Shown here in pieces: positions 44,172-52,317 of a DNA stretch of 64,000 nt. The stretch is from positions 166,415-230,414 of the forward strand of contig CAKZKD010000012.1 in assembly GCA_937121175.1 (NCBI GenBank), read 5' to 3'. Both the position numbers and the translations under genes were made by a program. The notes under the pieces are model-generated. The model saw only the letters and a program-made list of their open reading frames with translations, ran no database searches and was not told the DNA's origin. How positions within the stretch are numbered: the stretch's first letter is position 1; the number at the start of each line of letters is the position of its first letter. The DNA comes from an uncultured Flavobacteriales bacterium (GTDB taxonomy: Bacteria; Bacteroidota; Bacteroidia; Flavobacteriales_G; Salibacteraceae).

Positions 44172-44749
44172 TACGTTTTACTTACCTAATGTGCATATTT
44201 ATTCTGGTGAGTTGCTCTGAAAAACCAGCATCTGAATTGACTGCGTTTCAATTGCACCAAAAAGAGCAGCATGAATTTATGCTTTCCAATAGCTCGCCTC
44301 TTCCAGAAGAAGAACGTAAAAATTTTATCGCATTGAATTACTTCCCTCAAAATGATTCCTTTAATGTTCAGGCTGAATATCGAAGTGTTTTTAATGGCGG
44401 ACGCATTGAATTTGAAACTAACACGGAGCGCAGGCCAAAATACATTCACTATGGTAATGTAGTATTTATGATTAATGATAAACTACATAAATTGCATGCA
44501 TATAAACAAGAATCTGACACGTCCAAATCTCTTTTTGTCCCTTTTAATGACCTTAGCAACGGTAAATCAACCTACCATTCAGGAAGATACTTAGATATTA
44601 CAATTCCAAACTCGAACAGTTTTAACTTAAACTTTAACCTTGCCTACAACCCCTACTGCGCCTATAACAAGAAATACTCATGCCCTATTCCTCCAATGGC
44701 CAATCGTCTGGATATTAGTATTAATGCTGGTGAAAAAAAGTATCATTAA
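44168..44749 (+). CDS. DUF1684 lipoprotein
   Basis: A 193-residue DUF1684 protein. The signatures are FVPFNDLSNGKSTYHSGRYLD and AYNPYCAYNKKYSCPIPP. Read from TTG 44168, it has a lipoprotein signal with lipobox LVSC at about residues 13-16; the later ATG 44189 would leave only nine residues before the Cys, so TTG is preferred. TTG overlaps the TonB-receptor stop by 4 bp. Function unknown; the link with the receptor is suggestive only. Confidence 0.85.
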   Translation: MIRFTYLMCIFILVSCSEKPASELTAFQLHQKEQHEFMLSNSSPLPEEERKNFIALNYFPQNDSFNVQAEYRSVFNGGRIEFETNTERRPKYIHYGNVVFMINDKLHKLHAYKQESDTSKSLFVPFNDLSNGKSTYHSGRYLDITIPNSNSFNLNFNLAYNPYCAYNKKYSCPIPPMANRLDISINAGEKKYH

Positions 44750-44831
44750 TTCGTTGAAATCCTAGAACGTACAACCTAACTTATCCTAAAATTTATTTTA
44801 GCTTTACGCGCCTAAAACTAGGTTTATTCTA

Positions 44832-47420
44832 ATGCTGCGCTTCCTCACTCAATTCCAGTTCTTTGCAATTATTATTGCAAGTGTAATTTCATTAGTTGGT
44901 ACTGCACAAGTTGTTAATTTCAACCAATATGGTGTTGAGCACGGACTACCTCAAAGTCAGGTAAACACTATCACTCAAGATAATGAAGGAAATCTATGGG
45001 TAGGAACAGTTTCAGGTCTCGCCTCGTGGAATGGAATAGAATTCAAATCTTACGGAATTAACGACTCCGTTGCAGAAGAATGGGTTACATCTTCGTTTAG
45101 AGCCGATAATGGGGATATGTATTTTGGACACTGGGGCGGAAGTATTACGCGCTATGATGCGGTTACCAAACTATTTGAGAGTATTCACATCGAAAAATTC
45201 AACTCCTATCAAGAAGTATCCGATTTTGCTGAAGACACGTTGCACAACAAAATTATATTCTCCACAAAAGGTTCGGGTCTTTTTGTTTACGACACGGAGA
45301 ACCAAAAAGTGCAACGTTACGAAATTGCGAAAACCGTTGAAGGTTCCAGATTAATTACCGGACTGCATATTGATGGTAAAGACCGAATGTGGATAGGCAC
45401 CGAAAATACTGGAGTATTTGTAATAAACCTTAATGAATTCTACAACGACTCGAACGCTACCGTTAAGCACATAACGGCTGAAAACGGCTTGTCAAATAAT
45501 CAAATTTCAGCAATTGAAGAATACGATGGTGAGTTGTGGTTTGGCACGAAACGAGGGGCAAATTATGTGAAGATTAACGAGCTTGACGCTTTACTCGCAG
45601 GAACCGGATCTGCCAAAGTTTATATACTGGATAAAGACTCCGAACTTGATGCGAACGATATAACGGATATAGAGGCCGATATGCATGGGCAATTGTGGAT
45701 TGGAACATCTAGCCACGGTGCCGTAAAGTGTATTAAAGAGAATGGAGAATATCGATTTAGACATTATTCAGTGGCGCAGGGGTTAAGTTTTTATGATGTT
45801 AAAGACATTTTCGTTGATCGTGAAAAAACCGTGTGGATAGGAACTGATGTAGGTCTAAATCAATACATTTCAGATTACTTTACCCTCTACGATGAAGGAC
45901 TTGGAATTAGCAGCAATGTAATTTGGTCCATTGCACCGGATGACAAAGGAAATATTTGGCTGGGTACCAATCAAGGTGTTTCTCAGCTGATGAATGCAGA
46001 CAACATTAACAATGATTCACTAAGCGTTGGTAAATACAATATTTCTGGTCTTTCCGATGCTCCAGTTATGGCTGTGTACTATGACAGTAATGGAACAGTA
46101 TGGATGGCAACCGCTGAAGGAATGCTGTTTAAGAGAACCCTGCAAGGAAGCTATGAGAAAATAAACATTGAAGCGCATGTTCACGATGTAATCTACAGCA
46201 TTGCCGAGGATGAATTAGGAAATATTTGGTTAGGAACCAGAAGTGGTGCAGCTCGAATCAATAAAACGACCCACAAAATGTCTGTGTTTACTGAAGAAGA
46301 TGGTTTAGGGGGTAACAATATTTACAAAATTGTAAAAGGTAACGATGGCACTATGTGGTTTGCAGTGCTTGGTGGAAAACTTTCAAGTTTTAAGAATGGG
46401 GAGTTTAAAGTTTATGATGAAAAAGATGGTTTAAATCATCAATTGGTGCTTTCTCTGGCACCTGATAAAAATGGAAATATTTGGTTGGGATGCTATACAG
46501 GTGGGTTGTATAAATACGACGGCAAAACATTCACCAATTATAACAAAACGCACGGAATGAAATCCGAGACACCTTATTCGATAATTGGGGATTTAGAAGG
46601 AAACATTTGGTTTGGTACAACTTACGGAATTGAAAAATTAAACGTTAAAGACACTGTTTTTGAGCATTATGGAAAAACAGAAGGCTTTTTAGGTGTTCAA
46701 GTAAACCCAAATGCCACCTGCTTGGATAATAATGGGAATATTTGGTTTGGAACTATTTTAGGGGCGGTAAAATACAATCCTAATGTCCATTACAATAATG
46801 ATATTAAACCCATTGTGACACTCGATAATTTAGACGTAAACAACGAAACGACCGAATTCCCTTTCAATAATGAGTTTCTAGCTCAAAACAATAACTTGAC
46901 GTTTAACTTTACTGGTATTGCATTGAACATGCCTAGTAAGTTAAGGTATGAATACCGGTTAGATGGACACAAAAATGACGGTTGGAGAAAAACCAAAGTG
47001 CGTAACGCTCCGTTTACCAATCTTAAGGCTAAAAAATATCGATTTGAAGTTAAAGCAGTAAACTCGGACAACACTGAAAGTAAATTGGCTTCATACCAGT
47101 TTATCATCGAGGTTCCTTGGTATGAAAGCTATTGGTTTTATTTCCTACAAATCGTTATCCTGGCTGTTATGCTATACTTGGCTGTTTTCTTTGGAAGAAA
47201 AACGGGTGGGTCAAGAACAGCAACCATTCTAGCAACGATTGCAATTATCATCATATTTGAATATGGTATTAACTATGTGGAGGATAATGTAGAAGATAGC
47301 ATAGGTAGTATTGCATTCATTAAAGTTGGTTTGAACGCTATATTGGGTATCATCCTTTTCCCTATCGAGGAAATTATCAAGAGCAAACTTATTGGAAGCA
47401 ATAGAAAGAATGAAGAGTAG
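44832..47420 (+). CDS. Two-component-type beta-propeller sensor without output domain
   Basis: An 862-residue protein: signal peptide (VGTAQ), about 14 reg_prop repeats of the form 'D-x-x-GN-x-W-x-GT' forming a double propeller (residues ~25-640), a Y_Y_Y domain (NNLTFNFTGIALNMPSKLRYEYRL region to ~770), a TM helix (YWFYFLQIVILAVMLYLAVF) and two further hydrophobic segments. Normally a histidine kinase, LuxR or LytTR domain follows the TM. Here the protein ends after about 85 residues of membrane and charged sequence (KLIGSNRKNEE), with no kinase motif. Confidence 0.88.
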   Translation: MLRFLTQFQFFAIIIASVISLVGTAQVVNFNQYGVEHGLPQSQVNTITQDNEGNLWVGTVSGLASWNGIEFKSYGINDSVAEEWVTSSFRADNGDMYFGHWGGSITRYDAVTKLFESIHIEKFNSYQEVSDFAEDTLHNKIIFSTKGSGLFVYDTENQKVQRYEIAKTVEGSRLITGLHIDGKDRMWIGTENTGVFVINLNEFYNDSNATVKHITAENGLSNNQISAIEEYDGELWFGTKRGANYVKINELDALLAGTGSAKVYILDKDSELDANDITDIEADMHGQLWIGTSSHGAVKCIKENGEYRFRHYSVAQGLSFYDVKDIFVDREKTVWIGTDVGLNQYISDYFTLYDEGLGISSNVIWSIAPDDKGNIWLGTNQGVSQLMNADNINNDSLSVGKYNISGLSDAPVMAVYYDSNGTVWMATAEGMLFKRTLQGSYEKINIEAHVHDVIYSIAEDELGNIWLGTRSGAARINKTTHKMSVFTEEDGLGGNNIYKIVKGNDGTMWFAVLGGKLSSFKNGEFKVYDEKDGLNHQLVLSLAPDKNGNIWLGCYTGGLYKYDGKTFTNYNKTHGMKSETPYSIIGDLEGNIWFGTTYGIEKLNVKDTVFEHYGKTEGFLGVQVNPNATCLDNNGNIWFGTILGAVKYNPNVHYNNDIKPIVTLDNLDVNNETTEFPFNNEFLAQNNNLTFNFTGIALNMPSKLRYEYRLDGHKNDGWRKTKVRNAPFTNLKAKKYRFEVKAVNSDNTESKLASYQFIIEVPWYESYWFYFLQIVILAVMLYLAVFFGRKTGGSRTATILATIAIIIIFEYGINYVEDNVEDSIGSIAFIKVGLNAILGIILFPIEEIIKSKLIGSNRKNEE

Positions 47421-47431
47421 TAAATAGTTTA

Positions 47432-48250
47432 CTACACCCGTTCAATTACTTTCGGAACTATTCTGAGTAGTTCTTGCTCCCCAATTGCTGCATTAGTCAG
47501 TATGTCTTCAATTTTTGCTTCTTCCAAATTGTCAGGATCGCATAAATCAGTAACAATAGAAATTGCAACACATTCCAATCCCATGTGTTTCGCTGCAATT
47601 ACCTCAGGCACAGTTGACATTCCAACCAAATCTGCTCCAATGGTTCTTAAAAACCTGTACTCTGCTCTCGTTTCCAAGTTTGGGCCAGTTACTGAAGCAT
47701 AAACACCTTTTTCAATTGTATATCCGAGTTTCTCAGCTTCTTCAACAACTATCTTACCTACCCGTTTACTATAAGGTGCGCTCATATCTGGAAACCTATG
47801 CCCCAATTCATCTATATTCGATCCAATCAGAGGATTGTCTGGAAGTAAATTAATATGATCATCCAATAGTACAATTTGTCCTTTTGAGTAATTGAGGTTT
47901 ATACCACCAGCAGCATTCGTTACTAATAAAAGTTGAACTCCTAATAGTTTCATAACTCGAACCGGAAACACAACTTGATTTGCGGAATAACCTTCATACA
48001 AATGAAATCGTCCTTGCATAGCAATTACGTTCTTCTCACCTAACCTTCCAATTATTAATTTACCAGAATGAAACTCTACTGTACTTTCTGGAAAATGCGG
48101 AATTTCAGAATAGGGAATAATGTGTTTTATTTCAATTTCATTTACCAGTTTCCCCAAACCTGTTCCTAAAATTATTCCGACATCTGAATTATGTATGCCT
48201 TTGGTTTTTAAAAATTCAATCGCTTCTAATAACTTATTGTATTCCGACAT
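47432..48250 (-). CDS. Purine-nucleoside phosphorylase
   Basis: A 272-residue trimeric-type PNP: VGIILGTGLGKL phosphate loop, IPHFPESTVEFHSGKL, AMQGRFHLYEGY, LLVTNAAGGIN and GPNLETRAEYRF are all intact. It cleaves inosine/guanosine with phosphate in purine salvage. It is the last gene of the minus-strand run that starts at the Crp/Fnr region, 1 bp after the previous stop. Confidence 0.94.
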   Translation of the reverse strand: MSEYNKLLEAIEFLKTKGIHNSDVGIILGTGLGKLVNEIEIKHIIPYSEIPHFPESTVEFHSGKLIIGRLGEKNVIAMQGRFHLYEGYSANQVVFPVRVMKLLGVQLLLVTNAAGGINLNYSKGQIVLLDDHINLLPDNPLIGSNIDELGHRFPDMSAPYSKRVGKIVVEEAEKLGYTIEKGVYASVTGPNLETRAEYRFLRTIGADLVGMSTVPEVIAAKHMGLECVAISIVTDLCDPDNLEEAKIEDILTNAAIGEQELLRIVPKVIERV

Positions 48251-48251
48251 G

Positions 48252-48869
48252 TTATCCCAATTTTTCTTTTAGTTCAGTAGGCATATCTTCAATTGTATCC
48301 ACGTCATTTAATGTCGGCATCAATTGATAGCTCAGCTTTTGTTCTTTAATGGTTAAAATAGAATCCAATAAAACATTAGAAGTTCCCCATTCTTTATTTT
48401 CGAACAAATTCTTATGCCTTTTTTTCATTCCTATCAAATAATAGCCACCATCTTCTGCTGGTCCAATTACCACGTCGTTTGCTGATAATGCATCAAAAGC
48501 GCCTTCAATAATTTCTGTTTTCAAATCATAGCAATCACTTCCGATAATTATCACTTTTTCGGCACCTTCTTCCATACTAGACTTTACGGCTTCGTCCATT
48601 CGCTCGCCCAAACCGACACCGAATTGCTCATCCTTATAGAAATACGAAGGGTTAAATAAGTCATTGAAGTCAACGAAATTGGAATAATAAACCACCCGAA
48701 ATGCTCTTACTTTCAAGGCAATTTCTTTTGTTTTTTCCAAAAGTATATTGTAAGCTTCTAAAGCCTTTTTGTCTCCAATTGTCTTCGCTAATCTTGTTTT
48801 AACGGCACCCAATTCTGGGTTTCGTACAAAAATCAATAAGTAATTTCCAGAATTTATGGGGCTTTCCAT
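48252..48869 (-). CDS. TIGR04282 family (DUF2064) glycosyltransferase-like protein
   Basis: A 205-residue nucleotide-sugar-transferase-fold protein: LLIFVRNPELGAVKTRLAKTIG at the start, IIGSDCYDL, and VIGPAEDGGYYLIGMKK. Family TIGR04282 is associated with arsenosugar biosynthesis in some genomes, but no arsenic gene lies here. ATG 48869 fits the family's usual N-terminus; GTG 48887 would add six residues and lie 4 bp from the previous stop. Confidence 0.85.
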   Translation of the reverse strand: MESPINSGNYLLIFVRNPELGAVKTRLAKTIGDKKALEAYNILLEKTKEIALKVRAFRVVYYSNFVDFNDLFNPSYFYKDEQFGVGLGERMDEAVKSSMEEGAEKVIIIGSDCYDLKTEIIEGAFDALSANDVVIGPAEDGGYYLIGMKKRHKNLFENKEWGTSNVLLDSILTIKEQKLSYQLMPTLNDVDTIEDMPTELKEKLG

Positions 48870-48884
48870 TCGATTCGAATCACT

Positions 48885-48900
48885 CACGATTTTAATCGTG
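48885..48900. repeat. Palindrome across the uspA stop codon
   Basis: A perfect 7-bp inverted repeat CACGATT-TT-AATCGTG that spans the UspA stop codon and the GTG alternative start of the next gene. It could be an intercistronic RNA hairpin tuning expression of the downstream gene or protecting a 3' end. Confidence 0.45.
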
Positions 48901-49728
48901 CAGTGTCAACATTGGAACATGGCTGTGGTAGGCTACTTTTTTGGCAACACTCTTTGTAAATATTTTTTCGAAGAAATTTTTCCTCCGTGGAACCATAACT
49001 AAGATGTCAACTTCCTTGTGTTTTTTAATGAATTCGTTTACCCCTTCAACAGTATCCTCGTTCACAAGAGTTTCAAACTCTACATTACACTCACTAAAAT
49101 AATTCAGCAATAATTCTCGCTGTTTCTCTCTTATTTCATCCTTTATTCGACTTATTGATTTTTCAACATGAAAAATTGAAAGTGTCGCTGAACGCGCAAT
49201 GAGAACATTTTTTAAGAAATCGAGAGTTTCGATTTTCCGTAATTTATTTAAGTCTGTTGCGTAAACAACTGTTTTTATCGGCTTAAAAACCGCATTAAAT
49301 GGTACGGTAAGAACAGGAACCGGTGACTGCTGTATAATTTCTGCAGCATTACTACCCACAAAAAACTCTTTTAGTCCGCTAGCACCGGTTGTGCCTAATA
49401 TAACCGCAAATATGTTTTTTTGCTTTACAACTTCTTCAATACAAGACATAAATGCACCTGTCATGTGGACAGATTCAATGGTATTGCCTTGATTCAACTG
49501 ATTGTCATTAATCCAGTCTAAATCCGTTTGTAATCCCTTTTTTGAATCCTCAATGACAATTTTACTCAGATTCATCATCATTCCTGTGCCAGATGCTGTG
49601 CCTGGATCAACCGTATTGAGTAAAATGAAATGATACCCTCTATTTGCATACAATTTTAGACCGTACTCGATTGCATTTCGAGCAGAGTCCGAAAAATCTG
49701 TAGGTAAGAGTATAGTCTTTTTTTCCAT
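48892..49728 (-). CDS. UspA-type universal stress protein (tandem)
   Basis: A 278-residue protein with two Usp domains. The first begins KKTILLPTDFSDSARNAIEYG and ends with the ATP-binding motif GTTGASGLKEFFVGSNAAEIIQ region. The second is more diverged and ends VMVPRRKNFFEKIFTKSVAKKVAYHS. ATG 49728 is chosen because it matches the family N-terminus. It lies 19 bp after a small membrane-protein gene and downstream of the Crp/Fnr gene, as is common for stress proteins controlled by oxygen-responsive regulators. Confidence 0.88.
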   Translation of the reverse strand: MEKKTILLPTDFSDSARNAIEYGLKLYANRGYHFILLNTVDPGTASGTGMMMNLSKIVIEDSKKGLQTDLDWINDNQLNQGNTIESVHMTGAFMSCIEEVVKQKNIFAVILGTTGASGLKEFFVGSNAAEIIQQSPVPVLTVPFNAVFKPIKTVVYATDLNKLRKIETLDFLKNVLIARSATLSIFHVEKSISRIKDEIREKQRELLLNYFSECNVEFETLVNEDTVEGVNEFIKKHKEVDILVMVPRRKNFFEKIFTKSVAKKVAYHSHVPMLTLHD

Positions 49729-49747
49729 CTTAAACTTAAAATAAGGA

Positions 49748-49921
49748 TTATCGTTCCCCGGCGTTTCCAACAGCTATTGACGCACAAGTAGCACTCATAA
49801 CAATTACAAAAGCAAATAGGTTAACAATTGGAGAGCCTCCTTCAAAACTCATAAAACCCCAGTAAAATGCAATGAAAGCAACAGCCGCGAGAACCATTGC
49901 TGTAAGTTTATTCTTGTTCAT
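49748..49921 (-). CDS. Small two-helix membrane protein (57 residues)
   Basis: A short, easily missed gene: ATG at 49921, TAA at 49748-49750. It reads MNKNKLTAMVLAAVAFIAFY, then a short loop (WGFMSFEGGSP), then a second helix IVNLFAFVIVMSATCASIAV and a polar end NAGER. The start codon, two clean hydrophobic helices, positively charged N-terminus and tight spacing to uspA (19 bp) and the Crp/Fnr gene support a real product. No family recognised; likely inner membrane. Confidence 0.7.
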   Translation of the reverse strand: MNKNKLTAMVLAAVAFIAFYWGFMSFEGGSPIVNLFAFVIVMSATCASIAVGNAGER

Positions 49922-50011
49922 TTTCGATAATTTTTGTACCTCAAAAGTATCTAATTGATTGAACTAAAGATCCTGAAATTCTAGAATTTGTTGAGCAACT
50001 TTATCAACGAA

Positions 50012-50722
50012 TCAGGCCAAATTGGCAACTCGTTGAAGCTTTTCTTTGTTCTTAATCATAATTTTTCTTCCTTGAGTTTCAATAAGCTTTTCTTCCTTAA
50101 AATCATGAAGTAACCGGATAAGAGTCTCAGTGGCCGTGCCCACAATGTTAGCCAAATCCTCTCTCGTAAGATTAATACCTTCCGTATCGCCTTCAATGGC
50201 ATCTAAATCGTATGTATCTATAAGCATTGTTAGTGCTCCGGCTAACCTCTCGCGCACCGGTTTTTGAGCCAAGGTTGTAAGTGAATCAGCCATGGTACTC
50301 AAATCTTTACTGAGACTTTTTATAATCGACTTTGACAGTTTGGGATCAGACGATAACGCTTCCATAAAATCTGATTTAGGAATAAAGCATAAAGTGGTTT
50401 CCTCCAATGTTTCTGCACTAACTGGATATTGCTCTTCGCTAAACATAGCTCTATATCCCATTAAATCGCCACTTTTTAAAATCTGTATTATTTGGTCCTT
50501 TCCCTCTACACCAGTTTTGTAAATTTTAATTCTTCCGCGATTGATACAAAACACACCTTGTGGTCTTGTACCTTCGTGAAACACAACTTGATTTTTCTTA
50601 TAAACAGTACATGTTTTGTTCTCACTCATGCAAGTAAGGCTCGATAATTCCATATTGCCGAAAAAAGTAGAGTCTTTTACCGAACATTTTTCACATGCTA
50701 GTTGAGGATTTTCGCGCTTCAT
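50012..50722 (-). CDS. Crp/Fnr family transcriptional regulator with N-terminal cysteines
   Basis: A 236-residue regulator: an N-terminal segment with Cys10, Cys13, Cys31 and Cys38, a cNMP-binding-type beta barrel (VVFHEGTRPQGVFCINRGRIKIYKTG), a dimer helix, and a winged helix (INLTREDLANIVGTATETLIRLLHDFKEE). The cysteine cluster resembles FNR-type iron-sulfur sensing of oxygen or NO; ligation is inferred. It is divergent from the E2 gene and heads the strand that carries the 57-residue protein and UspA. Confidence 0.9.
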   Translation of the reverse strand: MKRENPQLACEKCSVKDSTFFGNMELSSLTCMSENKTCTVYKKNQVVFHEGTRPQGVFCINRGRIKIYKTGVEGKDQIIQILKSGDLMGYRAMFSEEQYPVSAETLEETTLCFIPKSDFMEALSSDPKLSKSIIKSLSKDLSTMADSLTTLAQKPVRERLAGALTMLIDTYDLDAIEGDTEGINLTREDLANIVGTATETLIRLLHDFKEEKLIETQGRKIMIKNKEKLQRVANLA

Positions 50723-50753
50723 TATTATCTATAATCTGGTGTTTGTTTTACTA

Positions 50754-50784
50754 CAAATTTAAGGCGTAAACTGACATTTGTCAA
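50754..50784 (-). promoter_or_regulatory. Promoter of the Crp/Fnr gene with FNR-like dyad
   Basis: On the minus strand the -7 element TAAATTTG is perfect (50754-50761) and a TTG lies 20 nt upstream (50782-50784). The -33 region sits inside TTGAC-AAAT-GTCAG (50771-50784), close to the FNR box TTGAT-N4-ATCAA. Binding there would block the promoter, suggesting autoregulation. Confidence 0.6.
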
Positions 50785-50842
50785 GTTTTCGAAAGTAATT
50801 TATTTCACTTCCATTTAACCATTACCCTCCTAGTCAATTTAT

Positions 50843-50850
50843 TATTTTTG
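50843..50850 (+). promoter_or_regulatory. Promoter -7 element of the E2 gene
   Basis: TATTTTTG, a perfect TAnnTTTG match, 18 nt before the ATG at 50869. No good -33 element at 19 nt. Confidence 0.55.
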
Positions 50851-50868
50851 CTGCCTTAAATTTTAGTT

Positions 50869-52206
50869 ATGGCGAATGTAGAGTTGATACTTCCGAAAAT
50901 GGGAGAAAGTGTTGCTGAAGCAACTATTACTGCTTGGATGAAATCCGAAGGTGACACAATTGAGGCAGAAGAATCGGTTGTTGAAATTGCTACTGACAAA
51001 GTAGATAGTGAAGTTCCTGCTCCTGCAGATGGCGTAATATCTAAAATTTTAGTTCAAGAAGGTGAAGTTGCGCAAGTTGGACAAGCAATTGCCATTATAT
51101 CAACAGATGGAGAAACCAACTCTGTTGTCGCGGAAACTCAAGCTGTAATAGAAAAATCTTCTGCAGCAGTCGAAGTTGCAACTCCAACAGCGGCTTCGAA
51201 CGCATCAAAAGAATCCAATAATGATTACAGCTCTTCTGAAAAATTTTATTCTCCATTAGTAAAAAACATTGCTAAAGAAGAGAATGTTTCTTTAGAAGAA
51301 CTCGACTCCATTAACGGAACTGGGCAAGGTGAACGAGTAACGAAAGCCGATATTCTAAACTTTATTGAAAGTAGAAGTAATCAATCTGCTCCAACAACAA
51401 AAGCTACATCAGCGACGAAAGACCTAATAATTTCAAAAACCAACGCTACCAAAACCGCCGAATCAACTACAGACATAGCTTCAAAAGATTTTGGAGGTGA
51501 AGTTGAGATTATTGAGATGGACAGAATGAGAAAACTCATAGCTGACCACATGATTAATTCTAAAGCTACAAGTCCTCACGTAACTTCCTTCGTGGAAGCA
51601 GATGTGACTAACATTGTGAATTGGAGAAACAAGCACAAAAAAGGGTATGAACAAAGAGAAGGTGAAAAATTAACTTTTACTCCCATTTTTATAGAGGCAA
51701 TTGTAAAGGCGATAAAAGATTTTCCAATGATTAATATCACTGTGGAAGGCGACAAAATCGTACGAAAAAAATTCATCAACATTGGAATGGCCACTGCACT
51801 TCCTTCCGGAAACTTAATTGTACCGGTCATAAAAAATGCCGATTCTCTAAACTTGGTTGGGTTGTCTAAATCAGTCAATGGTTTGGCCAACAAGGCACGA
51901 AATAATAAATTAGCTCCGGATGATATTTCTGGAGGTACATACACCGTGAGTAATGTCGGTTCCTTTGGCAATGTTATGGGCACACCAATTATCAATCAAC
52001 CTCAAGTTGCTATTATGGCCGTTGGTGCCATCGTTAAAAAACCTGCAGTAATTGAAACTGAACACGGTGATGTTATTGCAATTCGACATAAAATGTTTCT
52101 TTCTCATTCGTACGATCACAGAGTTGTGGATGGTGCTCTTGGAGGAATGTTCGTTCGACGAGTTGCAGATTATCTAGAGCAATGGGACATAACACGAGAG
52201 GTGTAA
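50869..52206 (+). CDS. 2-oxo acid dehydrogenase E2 (dihydrolipoamide acyltransferase)
   Basis: A 445-residue E2: lipoyl domain with the lipoylated Lys44 in EIATDKVDSEVP, an Ala/Thr/Ser-rich linker, the E3-binding domain (SPLVKNIAKEENVSLEELDSI, about 128-165), a second linker and the catalytic domain with DHRVVDG near the C-terminus. Its single lipoyl domain and sequence suit the branched-chain 2-oxo acid (bkdB/pdhC-like) or 2-oxoglutarate complex; which one cannot be told. E1 and E3 genes are not adjacent. Confidence 0.92.
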   Translation: MANVELILPKMGESVAEATITAWMKSEGDTIEAEESVVEIATDKVDSEVPAPADGVISKILVQEGEVAQVGQAIAIISTDGETNSVVAETQAVIEKSSAAVEVATPTAASNASKESNNDYSSSEKFYSPLVKNIAKEENVSLEELDSINGTGQGERVTKADILNFIESRSNQSAPTTKATSATKDLIISKTNATKTAESTTDIASKDFGGEVEIIEMDRMRKLIADHMINSKATSPHVTSFVEADVTNIVNWRNKHKKGYEQREGEKLTFTPIFIEAIVKAIKDFPMINITVEGDKIVRKKFINIGMATALPSGNLIVPVIKNADSLNLVGLSKSVNGLANKARNNKLAPDDISGGTYTVSNVGSFGNVMGTPIINQPQVAIMAVGAIVKKPAVIETEHGDVIAIRHKMFLSHSYDHRVVDGALGGMFVRRVADYLEQWDITREV

Positions 52207-52317
52207 TTTTAAACAAAAAAAAATTATAACTACATTTTAGTAAACCTATTTACGCACACTTTATGCACATTCTTTGTATCATTGTTTTAAATGGGTCTAA
52301 TCCGTTATTATAAAAAG

